From a virus, in the IMG/VR virus record IMGVR_UViG_3300042934_000534, positions 1-26,158 of that record: DNA of 26,158 nt; one strand, 5' to 3'. The first letter of the stretch is position 1; every line of letters starts with the position of its first letter. The translations under genes and the position numbers were made by a program. The notes below the pieces were generated by a model. The model had not been told where the DNA came from and ran no database searches. It was given only the letters and a program-made list of their open reading frames with translations. This document shows positions 1 through 6,378 of this stretch, piece by piece.

Positions 1-237
1 GTAGCTATTGACGATCTGCCCACCGTTTCGCCCCGAAGCGCCGAAACCGACTTTCGCCGCCTCCAGCACGGTTACGCGAAAACCGTTCTCCAGCAGAAAC
101 AAAGCGGAGGACAGCCCGGTATACCCAGCGCCGATCACACAGACGTCCGTCTCCACATCATCCTGCAGCACAGGACGTGGCGGCACGGCATTGGCCGACG
201 CAGCGTAATAAGACTCTGGGTATTGGGTGTTCGCCAT
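1..237 (-). CDS. FAD-dependent oxidoreductase, N-terminal part (gamma-glutamylputrescine oxidoreductase-like)
   Basis: The gene begins at the ATG at 237 on the minus strand and runs off the left edge, leaving 79 codons. The visible protein has a Rossmann FAD-binding signature, DVCVIGAGYTGLSSALFLLE, at about residues 30-49, followed by a GASGRNGGQ segment near residue 70. Both are typical of the DAO/PuuB family, which oxidises amino acids or gamma-glutamyl-polyamines using FAD. The N-terminal ESYYAASA stretch also fits PuuB-like proteins of pseudomonads. An AGAGG sequence lies upstream as a ribosome binding site. It is a host gene flanking the prophage. The exact substrate cannot be read from this fragment. 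Confidence 0.75.
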   Translation of the reverse strand, partial: MANTQYPESYYAASANAVPPRPVLQDDVETDVCVIGAGYTGLSSALFLLENGFRVTVLEAAKVGFGASGRNGGQIVNSY

Positions 238-379
238 CCTGCTGCCTCTGTTTAATATATTTTACGAGTGCGTCGATCCTACCCGAGTTGAAAAACCTCC
301 GCCAGCCACCGGAAACTCTTCTTCGCTGAGGCGAAATTAAATATTTTGCATATTCATAGGGTTAGGTGAAAAAAAGGTG

Positions 380-407
380 TTGACACCCCTCCGGAATTCC
401 GTAGAAT
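380..407 (+). promoter_or_regulatory. Sigma-70 promoter of tRNA-Val
   Basis: A perfect -35 box TTGACA (380-385) and a -10 box TAGAAT (402-407) are separated by 16 bases. Transcription would start around 414, just before the tRNA at 421. Confidence 0.7.
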
Positions 408-420
408 GCCGCCTCACAGC

Positions 421-497
421 AGGCACGTAGCTCAGTTGGTTAGAGCACCACCTTGACATGGTGGGGGTCGTTGGTTCGAGTCCAATCGCGCCTACCA
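421..497 (+). tRNA. tRNA-Val (GAC), prophage attachment gene
   Basis: A full cloverleaf of 77 bases including the encoded CCA. The anticodon stem CCACC/GGTGG encloses the loop TTGACAT with anticodon GAC, and the T arm carries GGTTCGAGTCC. The acceptor stem pairs AGGCACG with CGCGCCT, which leaves one A-C mismatch at the fifth pair. The phage integrase lies directly downstream, so the 3' half of this gene is probably phage DNA that restored the tRNA on integration. The mismatch may record a different donor tRNA allele. Confidence 0.93.
472..497 (+). other. attL: Probable attL core (3' end of tRNA-Val)
   Basis: Tyrosine integrases of temperate phages often cross over in the T arm and 3' end of tRNA genes. 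The integrase gene is convergent and ends 110 bases away. The expected second copy, a short tRNA 3' fragment at attR, is not in the window, so the core limits are a guess. Confidence 0.5.
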
Positions 498-528
498 AAC
501 AAAATCCGCTCTGCTGGGCGGTCTAGAA

Positions 529-556
529 GGGCTCACCGAAAGGTGAGCCCTTTTTT
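529..556 (+). terminator. Intrinsic terminator after tRNA-Val
   Basis: A perfect 9-bp stem GGGCTCACC / GGTGAGCCC is closed by a GAAA tetraloop and followed by six T on the plus strand. It would end the tRNA transcript. On the minus strand the tail after the stem is not T-rich, so it is a poor integrase terminator. Confidence 0.85.
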
Positions 557-566
557 GTTGTCTGCG

Positions 567-599
567 ATTTGCAAAACTTTTGCAAAACTTTTGCAAAAC
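567..599. repeat. Three tandem 11-bp repeats, candidate integrase arm-type sites
   Basis: Three head-to-tail copies of TTTTGCAAAAC (567-577, 578-588, 589-599; the first begins ATTTG) lie between attL and the end of the integrase gene. The 11-bp period puts them on one face of the helix. Position and spacing fit arm-type binding sites for the integrase N-terminal domain. Each copy also contains the palindrome TTTGCAAA. Confidence 0.6.
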
Positions 600-606
600 C
601 CCCACC

Positions 607-1743
607 TCAAAACGCCAGTTCGGCGCTCACCTCAACATAGTCGATCGTCTTGTCGCCGTGTCCCTCCTGATAGTGCTTCGTCATCTTCTCGTCCGCGTGG
701 CCCAGCAGCGCCTGGATGTATTCTTGCGGGAAGTTCTGCTGCTCGTACAGCCACGCACCTAAAGCGCGAATCTCGTGAAAAGTGGGGCGCTCACCGGCGG
801 GCACATGGTCATAAGCGTGCGCAGCGTCGCGGGCCTTGCTGAACTCCTTGGTCAGATAATCCGGCGTTACCGAGGTCCAGTGGTCCTTCGCGTCGATCTG
901 TTCACGGCGCCGCGCCTTCGGTTTGTAGTGGATCAGATAAGGCGACACCAACGGCGATCGCAGGCACTCGCCGACGACTTCACGCAGCGCGGCGCCCATG
1001 GTGATCTTCAGGTGAACCGGATTGTCGTAGCCCTGCGTCTTGCCCGGCGATACGGTCAGCGTGTTCTTGTCCATGTCGACCGCCGACTTCAGCCAGGTCA
1101 CGATATCTTCGCGGCGCTGGAGGCTGGCCAGTGCCAGGCGGATTGCCCGCTTCAGCCAGGGCGGCGTGGTCGCCGCGCCGATGATCGTCTGTAGTCCTTC
1201 CAGCGTGTGCCGCTGGCGCTTCTTCTCGGCTTCCTTCTTGACCAGCGTCAGCTCGGCGCAATTGCGCTCGGCCAACCCCTTGGCCACGGCGAAAGCGAAG
1301 ATCTGCACCCACAGCCCGCGATGCTTTGTGTAGGCGTTGTTGCTGAACTGGTCCAGGTATTCAGCCATGGCCAGCACATCCATCTGCCCGATCAGTCGGT
1401 CGCCGAGATCCTGCCGGTACCGCTCAAGCTTGAATTTGATCTCTTCCAGTGTCCGCGCCGCATAGCCCTTGTCCACCAGCCATTCGTCATTGAACCGCTG
1501 CAGCAGGTTGCTCACCGTTGGCAACCGGTCGCCGGTCAGCAGGGTGAGCAGCGCCCCGTCATCGACGACCAGCGCCGCAACCTTGAGGTTTGCCGCGTGC
1601 GCGAGCTTGATTGCCTCCTCAAGTGGGCGGTTGATGCTCGTCATCAAACCGGTGATTGGGTTCCGGTACCGAAAATATTTACCGTTCGGGTAAAGATTTG
1701 GCGGTAGCTTCCTGTTTTTTAGCGTGCGCGGCCGGGCAGCCAT
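607..1743 (-). CDS. int: Phage tyrosine integrase
   Basis: A 378-residue site-specific recombinase that would integrate and excise the prophage at the tRNA-Val gene. The N-terminal 50 residues (PNLYPNGKYFRYRNPITG) form a lambda-Int-like arm-binding domain. Residues about 75-160 look like a core-binding domain. The catalytic set is visible: Arg at 210/211 (LQRRED), Lys235, His323 and Arg326 (HEIR), His349 (LLGH) and nucleophile Tyr358 (KHYQEGH). The start overlaps the stop of the upstream excisionase gene (TGATG), so the two are probably translationally coupled. It is the last gene of the leftward operon and points toward attL, as in lambdoid phages. Confidence 0.95.
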   Translation of the reverse strand: MAARPRTLKNRKLPPNLYPNGKYFRYRNPITGLMTSINRPLEEAIKLAHAANLKVAALVVDDGALLTLLTGDRLPTVSNLLQRFNDEWLVDKGYAARTLEEIKFKLERYRQDLGDRLIGQMDVLAMAEYLDQFSNNAYTKHRGLWVQIFAFAVAKGLAERNCAELTLVKKEAEKKRQRHTLEGLQTIIGAATTPPWLKRAIRLALASLQRREDIVTWLKSAVDMDKNTLTVSPGKTQGYDNPVHLKITMGAALREVVGECLRSPLVSPYLIHYKPKARRREQIDAKDHWTSVTPDYLTKEFSKARDAAHAYDHVPAGERPTFHEIRALGAWLYEQQNFPQEYIQALLGHADEKMTKHYQEGHGDKTIDYVEVSAELAF

Positions 1744-1976
1744 CAGCCTATCTCCAACATCTTGGCCAGCAGGGGATCATCTGACCCCATCACGGCCGCC
1801 TGCACATCCACGAAATACATCCCGCCTTTTACTTCTCCTACCACTTCGCCTTCCTCAATCCATTTTTTCAACTGCTGCAAACTCGGCTTGCCGCCGACGT
1901 AGCGGAGCTTTCTGTACTCGCCTGCCTCCATAAGGCGCGGCAACTTGACCGTGATCTGGCCCAGAATTTTTGCCAT
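1743..1976 (-). CDS. xis: Excisionase-like small DNA-binding protein
   Basis: A basic 77-residue protein directly upstream of, and overlapping, the integrase gene. The central segment PSLQQLKKWIEEGEVVG followed by GGMYFVD reads as the helix-turn and wing of a winged-helix excisionase, which bends attachment-site DNA and steers the integrase toward excision. A GGAG lies seven bases before the ATG, and a 6-bp hairpin (TGCCGC/GCGGCA, 1989-2005) sits immediately upstream of it. Assignment rests on size, the wing-like motif and position; an unrelated small regulator is the alternative. Confidence 0.7.
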   Translation of the reverse strand: MAKILGQITVKLPRLMEAGEYRKLRYVGGKPSLQQLKKWIEEGEVVGEVKGGMYFVDVQAAVMGSDDPLLAKMLEIG

Positions 1977-2020
1977 TGTGATGCTCCATGCCGCGCGTGG
2001 CGGCAGAAGGTGGTGATGGG

Positions 2021-2455
2021 TTATTCGGCGTCATCCAGGTCGAGGTCGTCTTCGCCGTCAGGGCTGACGCTGATCGGCAGCTTCCCGAGGCGCTCAAGGG
2101 CGAGCACCATGCCGATGCGCAGTCCCTTGGCCATGTCCTTTGTCAATACGATCTCGATCGGATCCTCGATGCCGAGTTGCAGCGTCACACCTTCCTTTGC
2201 GTTGTCGCTGATCATCTGCACCTGGTCGGCCTGCCGCTTGTGCCAAGCCAGTAACGACTGGATCATTTCGCCGACGTCTTGCGGAGCGTTGACCGATCCT
2301 TCAAGTGCGCTGGTTACCATCTTCCGCAGTTCCACCTTTTCTTCTTCTGCGCGCTCGAGCTGATCGTCGGCCGCGAACGGCCCGCCGACCATTGACCAAC
2401 TGCTGGCGAATACTTGCGCCTGTTCCATGATGGCTTTGATATTTTTCTCAGACAT
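2021..2455 (-). CDS. Phage protein of unknown function, acidic C terminus
   Basis: A 144-residue protein starting MSEKNIKAIM, chosen because AGGA lies seven bases upstream; a longer reading from 2479 lacks this. Residues about 35-50 (LERAEEEKVELRKMV) form a short charged helix, and the C terminus is strongly acidic (DGEDDLDLDDAE). No enzyme motif was recognised. It lies between the excisionase and the ParB-like gene and is probably a non-essential early left gene. A 6-bp stem-loop (2467-2487) abuts its ribosome binding site. Confidence 0.7.
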   Translation of the reverse strand: MSEKNIKAIMEQAQVFASSWSMVGGPFAADDQLERAEEEKVELRKMVTSALEGSVNAPQDVGEMIQSLLAWHKRQADQVQMISDNAKEGVTLQLGIEDPIEIVLTKDMAKGLRIGMVLALERLGKLPISVSPDGEDDLDLDDAE

Positions 2456-2503
2456 ACGAATTCCTCGCCCGCCGTACACCAGCAGGCTGTTGAGTTGGGG
2501 GTG

Positions 2504-2845
2504 TTAGAGTTGTGGTGCGAGCAGGTCGGCGACCACTTCGCCGGTATCGTGGAAATACCAGTCGCTGTCGGTCAGGTTGTTGATCATGAAAGCGGCGAAA
2601 CTGTCGGGCGACATGCGCTTCATGATTCGTTCAAACTTGGGCGCCGGGCCTTTCCAGGTTGGCTCTGTGCCGGCGATGCGGGCGGCTGCCAGGTTATGGT
2701 GACCGTCCAGCAGGACCCGGTAGTGCTTGCCGCGAATCTCCATGGTCACGGTCCTGACAATGAAGATCTTGAATTTGGCCGCCTTTCTGTTGATGACATC
2801 GGGATTCAGGTATCGCTGGCTGCTGATCAGCGGGGGCAATGTCAT
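2504..2845 (-). CDS. ParB/sulfiredoxin-like small phage protein
   Basis: A 113-residue protein. The segment YRVLLDGHHNLAAARIAG (about residues 43-60) matches the core of ParB-N/sulfiredoxin-type domains, in which a D-G-x-H-R/N loop precedes a helix. Family members range from DNA-binding and nuclease proteins to CTPases, so activity cannot be told from this. The ATG overlaps the stop of the upstream gene (ATGA at 2845-2842), indicating coupled translation; a GTG three codons upstream is a weaker alternative start. Confidence 0.65.
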   Translation of the reverse strand: MTLPPLISSQRYLNPDVINRKAAKFKIFIVRTVTMEIRGKHYRVLLDGHHNLAAARIAGTEPTWKGPAPKFERIMKRMSPDSFAAFMINNLTDSDWYFHDTGEVVADLLAPQL

Positions 2846-3540
2846 GGCTTCCACCGCCTGCCAACGCGATAAACCGTCATCAGGTTGTGATGGAGCGGCA
2901 CCTTGAGCACATGGTCAAAAAACTCACCCTTGCCGGAGATGAAACCAGTTGGCACCTTGGTTCCTCCGGTGCCGAATTCTCGCCAGCATTCTTCGCCGCC
3001 GTTCTTGTCCCAGTAGGCGCGCTCGCGTTTTGGAATCTCATCGTAGGTTTTTTCGAACACGGAGATATCGGGGATATCACAGATCCGGCGCCATGCTGGA
3101 TTGCGCTTGCACCACTCGGCGGCATGCCGGGCAGCTTGGTCTGCGGAGTAAAACTCTCTGGTGCTTTGTTCGCTCATTACCGCGGCCCCTTGTAGCAGTA
3201 CACGAAGGCGGACCAGGCGAGGGCGATCATGGCTCACCTCGCGGCGTGCCCATTGCACATAGGGGCCGTCGTCCGTGTCGAAAATGCCGAGCAGGAACCA
3301 GTCGTAGTCTGTTGGCGCTTCTGGCTCCCAGCCGAGGCAGTGCGCCTCATCATTGTCCCAGTAGGGGTGGGCTTCCAGATCGGAGTCCATGTGCCAACCA
3401 ATGACCGTCAGGCCCTGCGCTTCGAGCCACGCTTTCCATGCTTCGGCGTCTTCGTCGAAGTCCGGAATGTCCGGGTGATACCAGTACCCGTCTTCATCAC
3501 GAGCGACAGCGATGGGGCCGATCAACTTTTCTTCAGGCAT
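2842..3540 (-). CDS. Unknown phage protein, apparently an in-frame fusion of two small genes
   Basis: The open frame gives 232 residues, but it looks like two proteins joined. Residues 1-102 are acidic and rich in Trp, Asp and Tyr (DGYWYHPDIPDFDEDAEAW) and end at QWARREV. Residues 122-232 begin with their own Met (3177, preceded by AAGGGG) and form a basic domain (REFYSADQAARHAAEW ... YRVGRRWKP). The linker of about 20 residues is Arg/Leu-rich and lies where another frame encodes a 17-residue ORF with a good ribosome binding site. Either a lost stop fused the genes, or the second half is also made separately. Neither half was recognised. A hairpin (3553-3566) and AAGGA precede the 3540 start. 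Confidence 0.6.
   Translation of the reverse strand: MPEEKLIGPIAVARDEDGYWYHPDIPDFDEDAEAWKAWLEAQGLTVIGWHMDSDLEAHPYWDNDEAHCLGWEPEAPTDYDWFLLGIFDTDDGPYVQWARREVSHDRPRLVRLRVLLQGAAVMSEQSTREFYSADQAARHAAEWCKRNPAWRRICDIPDISVFEKTYDEIPKRERAYWDKNGGEECWREFGTGGTKVPTGFISGKGEFFDHVLKVPLHHNLMTVYRVGRRWKP
3177..3230 (-). CDS. Possible 17-residue hydrophobic peptide inside the fused frame
   Basis: MIALAWSAFVYCYKGPR is encoded in a different frame from the 2842-3540 ORF. GAGGTG lies six bases before its ATG, and its TAA overlaps the internal ATG at 3177 (TAATG). This is a typical coupled-gene layout, which suggests three genes once stood here in series. No homology is claimed. Confidence 0.3.
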   Translation of the reverse strand: MIALAWSAFVYCYKGPR

Positions 3541-3552
3541 GACTTCGTCCTT

Positions 3553-3566
3553 GCCGCTATAGCGGC
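3553..3566 (-). promoter_or_regulatory. Leader hairpin GCCGCTATAGCGGC ahead of the 3540 gene
   Basis: A perfect 14-bp palindrome folds as GCCGC-TATA-GCGGC in the minus-strand transcript. It is followed at once by the ribosome binding sequence AAGGA and, seven bases on, the ATG at 3540. An identical palindrome followed by the same CAAGGA occurs at 4900-4913 without a gene. Confidence 0.5.
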
Positions 3567-3635
3567 GGAGAAATGATTTAGGGGATAGGAACCATATGGC
3601 TGGGGTAGGGAGCTTGGTGTTACCGTTCGGCGCGG

Positions 3636-3663
3636 TTGCGCTTCACGCGAATGGGTCTATCTT
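3636..3663 (+). promoter_or_regulatory. Candidate promoter for the plus-strand islet
   Basis: TTGCGC (3636-3641) and TATCTT (3658-3663) are 16 bases apart. The palindrome GTGTTAACAC (3671-3680) begins eight bases after the -10 box, near the expected transcription start, and could be an operator. Confidence 0.4.
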
Positions 3664-3708
3664 TGGGGCTGTGTTAACACCCTCTCAAGAAACGGGCAGG
3701 AGGGCACT

Positions 3709-4008
3709 ATGAGGCATCGAGGCGATATCTTTTGGGCGTGGGCAGATCCTGATCTCCATAACAGAACGCATGATGAAACGCTGAGTAACGGGACTCACAT
3801 CGACGTTCAGGTCAGGCTGTCGCGCACCGGCGAGACACAGTTGTTCATCGGGGTTTACGCGTCCGATGGCGTGGCTTTGCATGAGGAGGCTGTTTGCCCT
3901 GGCGCGGGCGAATCGATGACCTGTGCTTTAGCTTGGGGTGTTGAGCGAGCTCGTCAGGTAGCTCTTGATCAAGGTTCGAAAAACCGTCCAGCAGTCGCAT
4001 CAAAATAG
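3709..4008 (+). CDS. Small unknown protein, first gene of the plus-strand islet
   Basis: A 99-residue protein with GGAGG eight bases before its ATG. The middle (HIDVQVRLSRTGETQLFIGVY) alternates like beta strands and is followed by a helix (LAWGVERARQVALDQ). This strand-strand-helix plan resembles the small protein at 5409-5651, but I cannot show homology. It is transcribed against the phage left operon, so it is likely cargo with its own promoter. Function unknown. Confidence 0.65.
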   Translation: MRHRGDIFWAWADPDLHNRTHDETLSNGTHIDVQVRLSRTGETQLFIGVYASDGVALHEEAVCPGAGESMTCALAWGVERARQVALDQGSKNRPAVASK

Positions 4009-4122
4009 CGGTCGACTGCTCGCTGTTGCGGCTGGCATCCAGCGGTCAGGATGCCGGCCGTCTGACTCTTCACGGCAATCGCTAGGCCGATGTCACAATG
4101 ATGTCATGCGCGGAAAGGACGT

Positions 4123-4134
4123 CGCTCTTTGACA
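4123..4134 (+). promoter_or_regulatory. boxA-like sequence upstream of the 4160 gene
   Basis: CGCTCTTTGACA differs by one base from the boxA-type sequence CGCTCTTTAACA found in the pL leader at 16140-16129. It lies 26 bases before the ATG at 4160. A single 12-base match with no recognised boxB is weak evidence of an antitermination site. Confidence 0.25.
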
Positions 4135-4159
4135 GCCATCTAATGACCAGTGTGACGCT

Positions 4160-4423
4160 ATGCCCTCTACCGATGATTTTCGATTTAATGCCCATCATCT
4201 GTTGGTTGAGCTCGACGCAACCAATAACCACCTCATGATGCTGGTGGTCTCACGCACAGTGACCGGCAGCCGGTGGGATGAAGCCGTGCTCCGCCACAAG
4301 CAAGCATATGAAGCTTGGGCTTCCCTCCTAATTGGAATTCAAGTTGATCCGATGCCTGCCCTTGATGGCCGAGCAACAGACGGTGCCGGCGAGTCTACGC
4401 CGTCCAGCTCACCCAGTCTCTGA
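4160..4423 (+). CDS. Small unknown protein, family A copy 1 (DDFRF motif)
   Basis: An 87-residue protein. It shares more than half of its first 71 residues with the gene at 5077-5322: DDFRF at residues 5-9, LLVELDA at 14-20, LMMLVV at 25-30, WDEA at 39-42 and VDPMP-LDGR at 62-71. It looks all-helical, with no signal peptide, membrane segment or metal ligands. No good ribosome binding site precedes the ATG, but the start matches that of the paralog. The C-terminal tail is Ser-rich and not shared. Function unknown. Confidence 0.65.
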   Translation: MPSTDDFRFNAHHLLVELDATNNHLMMLVVSRTVTGSRWDEAVLRHKQAYEAWASLLIGIQVDPMPALDGRATDGAGESTPSSSPSL

Positions 4424-4428
4424 CCCCC

Positions 4429-4536
4429 GTGCTTAGTCCATCAGTAAGGCATTTTCATGACGCACGAACTCAGCTCTTAGAAATCCGACGGCTGGCTGCC
4501 TTGGCAGACGAACTCCCTGAACCAGCCCGTGTTTGA
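4429..4536 (+). CDS. Possible small ORF or gene remnant
   Basis: A GTG-started frame of 35 residues whose second half (TQLLEIRRLAALADELPEPA) looks like a coding amphipathic helix. No ribosome binding site is visible, and the frame stays open upstream into the end of the 4160 gene without a better start. It may be the tail of a decayed gene. Confidence 0.25.
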   Translation: MLSPSVRHFHDARTQLLEIRRLAALADELPEPARV

Positions 4537-4565
4537 GCAAGTCTACGGGTAAATTGGAGTCGGTA

Positions 4566-4817
4566 ATGATTTGTACATGTTGGATCTGCTGGGGCAGCGC
4601 CGTCCGTAAGGGCATATTCGGCGACTGGGATGACCTGGTCTGCTCTGGGTGCGGGCGCTACAAAATCAGCAAGCGGCTCGTCAAGAGCAGCATTGGTAAG
4701 AAATTTGATGTGGAGCAGATGCGGGTAGGGCTTGCGCGAAGTCGGGCTGTAGGCGAGATTCCGGTGGTGAACTTTTACAACGCTGCTTTCGTTGGCGATC
4801 TTGCCCACATTGAATGA
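4566..4817 (+). CDS. Small zinc-finger protein, family B copy 1
   Basis: An 83-residue protein; the start at 4566 was chosen because GGAG lies just upstream. Two Cys pairs, CWIC near residue 6 and CSGC near residue 27 (VCSGCGRYKIS), would bind one zinc. The C-terminal half has FDV, a RVGLARSRAVGEIP segment and a hydrophobic end. The gene at 6379-6612 has the same plan: CxxC, VCxxCGxYxxx, FDV, R-x2-LA-x2-R-x2-G-x-IP. The role may be nucleic-acid or protein binding; nothing more specific can be said. Confidence 0.65.
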   Translation: MICTCWICWGSAVRKGIFGDWDDLVCSGCGRYKISKRLVKSSIGKKFDVEQMRVGLARSRAVGEIPVVNFYNAAFVGDLAHIE

Positions 4818-4899
4818 ACATCCATAACCCATGTGGCCGACCCGCTAGATGGCAAGTTGGCCATAGTGCTAGCGCGCGGTTCCTCTGGCCCGGTTCCTT

Positions 4900-4913
4900 G
4901 CCGCTATAGCGGC
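4900..4913 (-). repeat. Orphan copy of the leader hairpin GCCGCTATAGCGGC
   Basis: Identical to 3553-3566 and followed on the minus strand by CAAGGAACC, matching the leader of the coiled-coil gene (GCGGCAAGGAACC at 12865-12853). Here no ATG or gene follows. It looks like the leader of a left-operon gene lost when the islet was inserted. Confidence 0.45.
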
Positions 4914-4970
4914 TGACTTTGAAGGGGGAGGGGGGTAGCGATACTTAATAGGTGATCGCCGCTAAAACAC

Positions 4971-4998
4971 TTGTACAGGCGACTGGTATTTGTATAAG
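4971..4998 (+). promoter_or_regulatory. Candidate promoter for family A copy 2
   Basis: TTGTAC (4971-4976) and TATAAG (4993-4998) are separated by 16 bases, ahead of the 5077 gene. The interval 4818-5076 has no other gene that I can see; besides this promoter it holds only the orphan hairpin at 4900. Confidence 0.5.
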
Positions 4999-5076
4999 AA
5001 CATGTCAAGCTTCAGATAGGAGAATCGCGCTTCAAAACCAGCCTGCTACGCCGTGCCCGCGCTTTCGAGAACCACC

Positions 5077-5322
5077 ATGACTTCGAATGACGACTTCAGA
5101 TTTCAATCGCACGCTCTGCTTGTAGAGCTCGACGCTGCAACAACCCAATTGATGATGCTGGTAGTAGCCGGCGAACTCTCAGGACGCGCTTGGGATGAAG
5201 CGTTCTCCCGGCAAAGCGCCGCCTACACCGCTTGGTTGAAAGCGGCAACCGGAGTGAGCGTTGACCCGATGCCGGTACTTGATGGGCGTCCACCTGATCG
5301 CGACAACCTGGCGGTAGAGTGA
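5077..5322 (+). CDS. Small unknown protein, family A copy 2 (DDFRF motif)
   Basis: An 81-residue paralog of 4160-4423. The start MTSNDDFRF was chosen by alignment with the paralog; a frame from 5053 adds eight unlikely residues. The conserved blocks DDFRF, LLVELDA, LMMLVV, WDEA and VDPMPVLDGR are in the same order and spacing, so the two are clearly duplicated or separately acquired members of one family. The upstream promoter and leader differ, which suggests separate expression. Function unknown. Confidence 0.7.
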   Translation: MTSNDDFRFQSHALLVELDAATTQLMMLVVAGELSGRAWDEAFSRQSAAYTAWLKAATGVSVDPMPVLDGRPPDRDNLAVE

Positions 5323-5408
5323 GGGGGTGGCTTTTTGCCTCGATAGGCGAAGCGGCCTATTTCGTCGAAAATCACCTTCTTGCCAACGGGTGCCTATAGG
5401 AAGAGGAC

Positions 5409-5651
5409 ATGTCCCACAGCCTGGATAGGCCGATCGCCCACGAATATCGAGGGCATGAAGTGATCATCAAATTCGACTGGGACAAGCCCAACGACGAAGC
5501 CCCTGTGGGTGCTCATGTAATTGAGGCCAGTGAAGTACCAGGTTTTGCCAACACTGTTGCCGATCTCTCTGGCCCATGGGAGGACTATCAAAGCGCGCTG
5601 GCGGAGGCGCTGGCCACTGCTGAGCGATGGGTCGACAGTCAGTTGCCTTGA
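5409..5651 (+). CDS. Small unknown protein of the plus-strand islet
   Basis: An 80-residue protein with AAGAGGA just before its ATG. The N-terminal half (YRGHEVIIKFDWDKP) reads as beta strands, the C-terminal part (SALAEALATAERWVDSQ) as a helix. It is acidic and soluble. It converges with the minus-strand gene ending at 5653, leaving no room for a terminator between them. Not recognised. Confidence 0.65.
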   Translation: MSHSLDRPIAHEYRGHEVIIKFDWDKPNDEAPVGAHVIEASEVPGFANTVADLSGPWEDYQSALAEALATAERWVDSQLP

Positions 5652-5652
5652 T

Positions 5653-6294
5653 TCAAGCTGCTCGCTGCTCCAGCGGTTGGCGCAGCGCAGCCTGCACTGC
5701 TTCAACCACTCTGCGCAGGTAGGCGAATTCGTGATTCTCCTCGACAGCCTTGTCGCTGACCGGGTAGTGCCACTCATCGCCGAACAGTTTAGTCAGCAGC
5801 CTGTCGTGATGCCAGCACTCGTTCGGCGACTCGACGCTTCGTAGAACTTCGATGTCGTGCCAGAGCTCACGCGCCTCATCTTTGCTCAGCTCATCCAGCT
5901 CCCAGTCGTGTCGCCCGGTCTGTTGTCGGCGGCGCTGGACGATGCATTTTTTCGCGAAGGCGTGAAGGGCATTCCCGCTGAACCGCGTGCTGCTGATACC
6001 GCGATCGAGGCAGTTCAGGACGTAGTGCCAATCACAGTCGGCCACGAACTCGGCCACCGTGCGCGGACCCATACCGCCCCAGTAGGCGCTCCAGCTGTTG
6101 TCCCAGCAATTGACCGTGATCTTGCCCTGGGCGGTCTGATAGCTCGGGTCGGATTCAGTAGGGCAGTCGCGGCGGCCGAAGTCCTCTAGGAACACGGTAA
6201 TCGCGTCGAGACGCGGCGCGCCGGTGATCACCAGCTTGGTCACAGTCGAGCGTTCAACTTTCAGCGGCTCGGCCGGTTTTTTTTCTGTGGGCAT
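5653..6294 (-). CDS. Phage protein of unknown function
   Basis: A 213-residue soluble protein. The middle contains several Trp and Cys residues (NCWDNSWSAYWGGMGPRTVAEF and CDWHYVLNCLDRG), then a basic KKCIVQRRRQQ stretch and an acidic helical C-terminal part. I think similar proteins occur in early regions of other temperate phages, but I do not recognise a function. AAAGGA follows a perfect stem-loop CCGGTT-ATC-AACCGG (6307-6321) and precedes the ATG, repeating the hairpin-plus-ribosome-site pattern of this operon. Confidence 0.7.
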   Translation of the reverse strand: MPTEKKPAEPLKVERSTVTKLVITGAPRLDAITVFLEDFGRRDCPTESDPSYQTAQGKITVNCWDNSWSAYWGGMGPRTVAEFVADCDWHYVLNCLDRGISSTRFSGNALHAFAKKCIVQRRRQQTGRHDWELDELSKDEARELWHDIEVLRSVESPNECWHHDRLLTKLFGDEWHYPVSDKAVEENHEFAYLRRVVEAVQAALRQPLEQRAA

Positions 6295-6324
6295 GGGGCG
6301 TCCTTTCCGGTTGATAACCGGTCA

Positions 6325-6353
6325 TTGTTGAGCGAATTGGTGCTGGCTATATT
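6325..6353 (+). promoter_or_regulatory. Candidate promoter for family B copy 2
   Basis: TTGTTG (6325-6330) and TATATT (6348-6353) are 17 bases apart, in the divergent interval between the 6294 and 6379 starts. Confidence 0.5.
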
Positions 6354-6378
6354 TGAAAAAAAGCCAAGAGGGGGCGTC

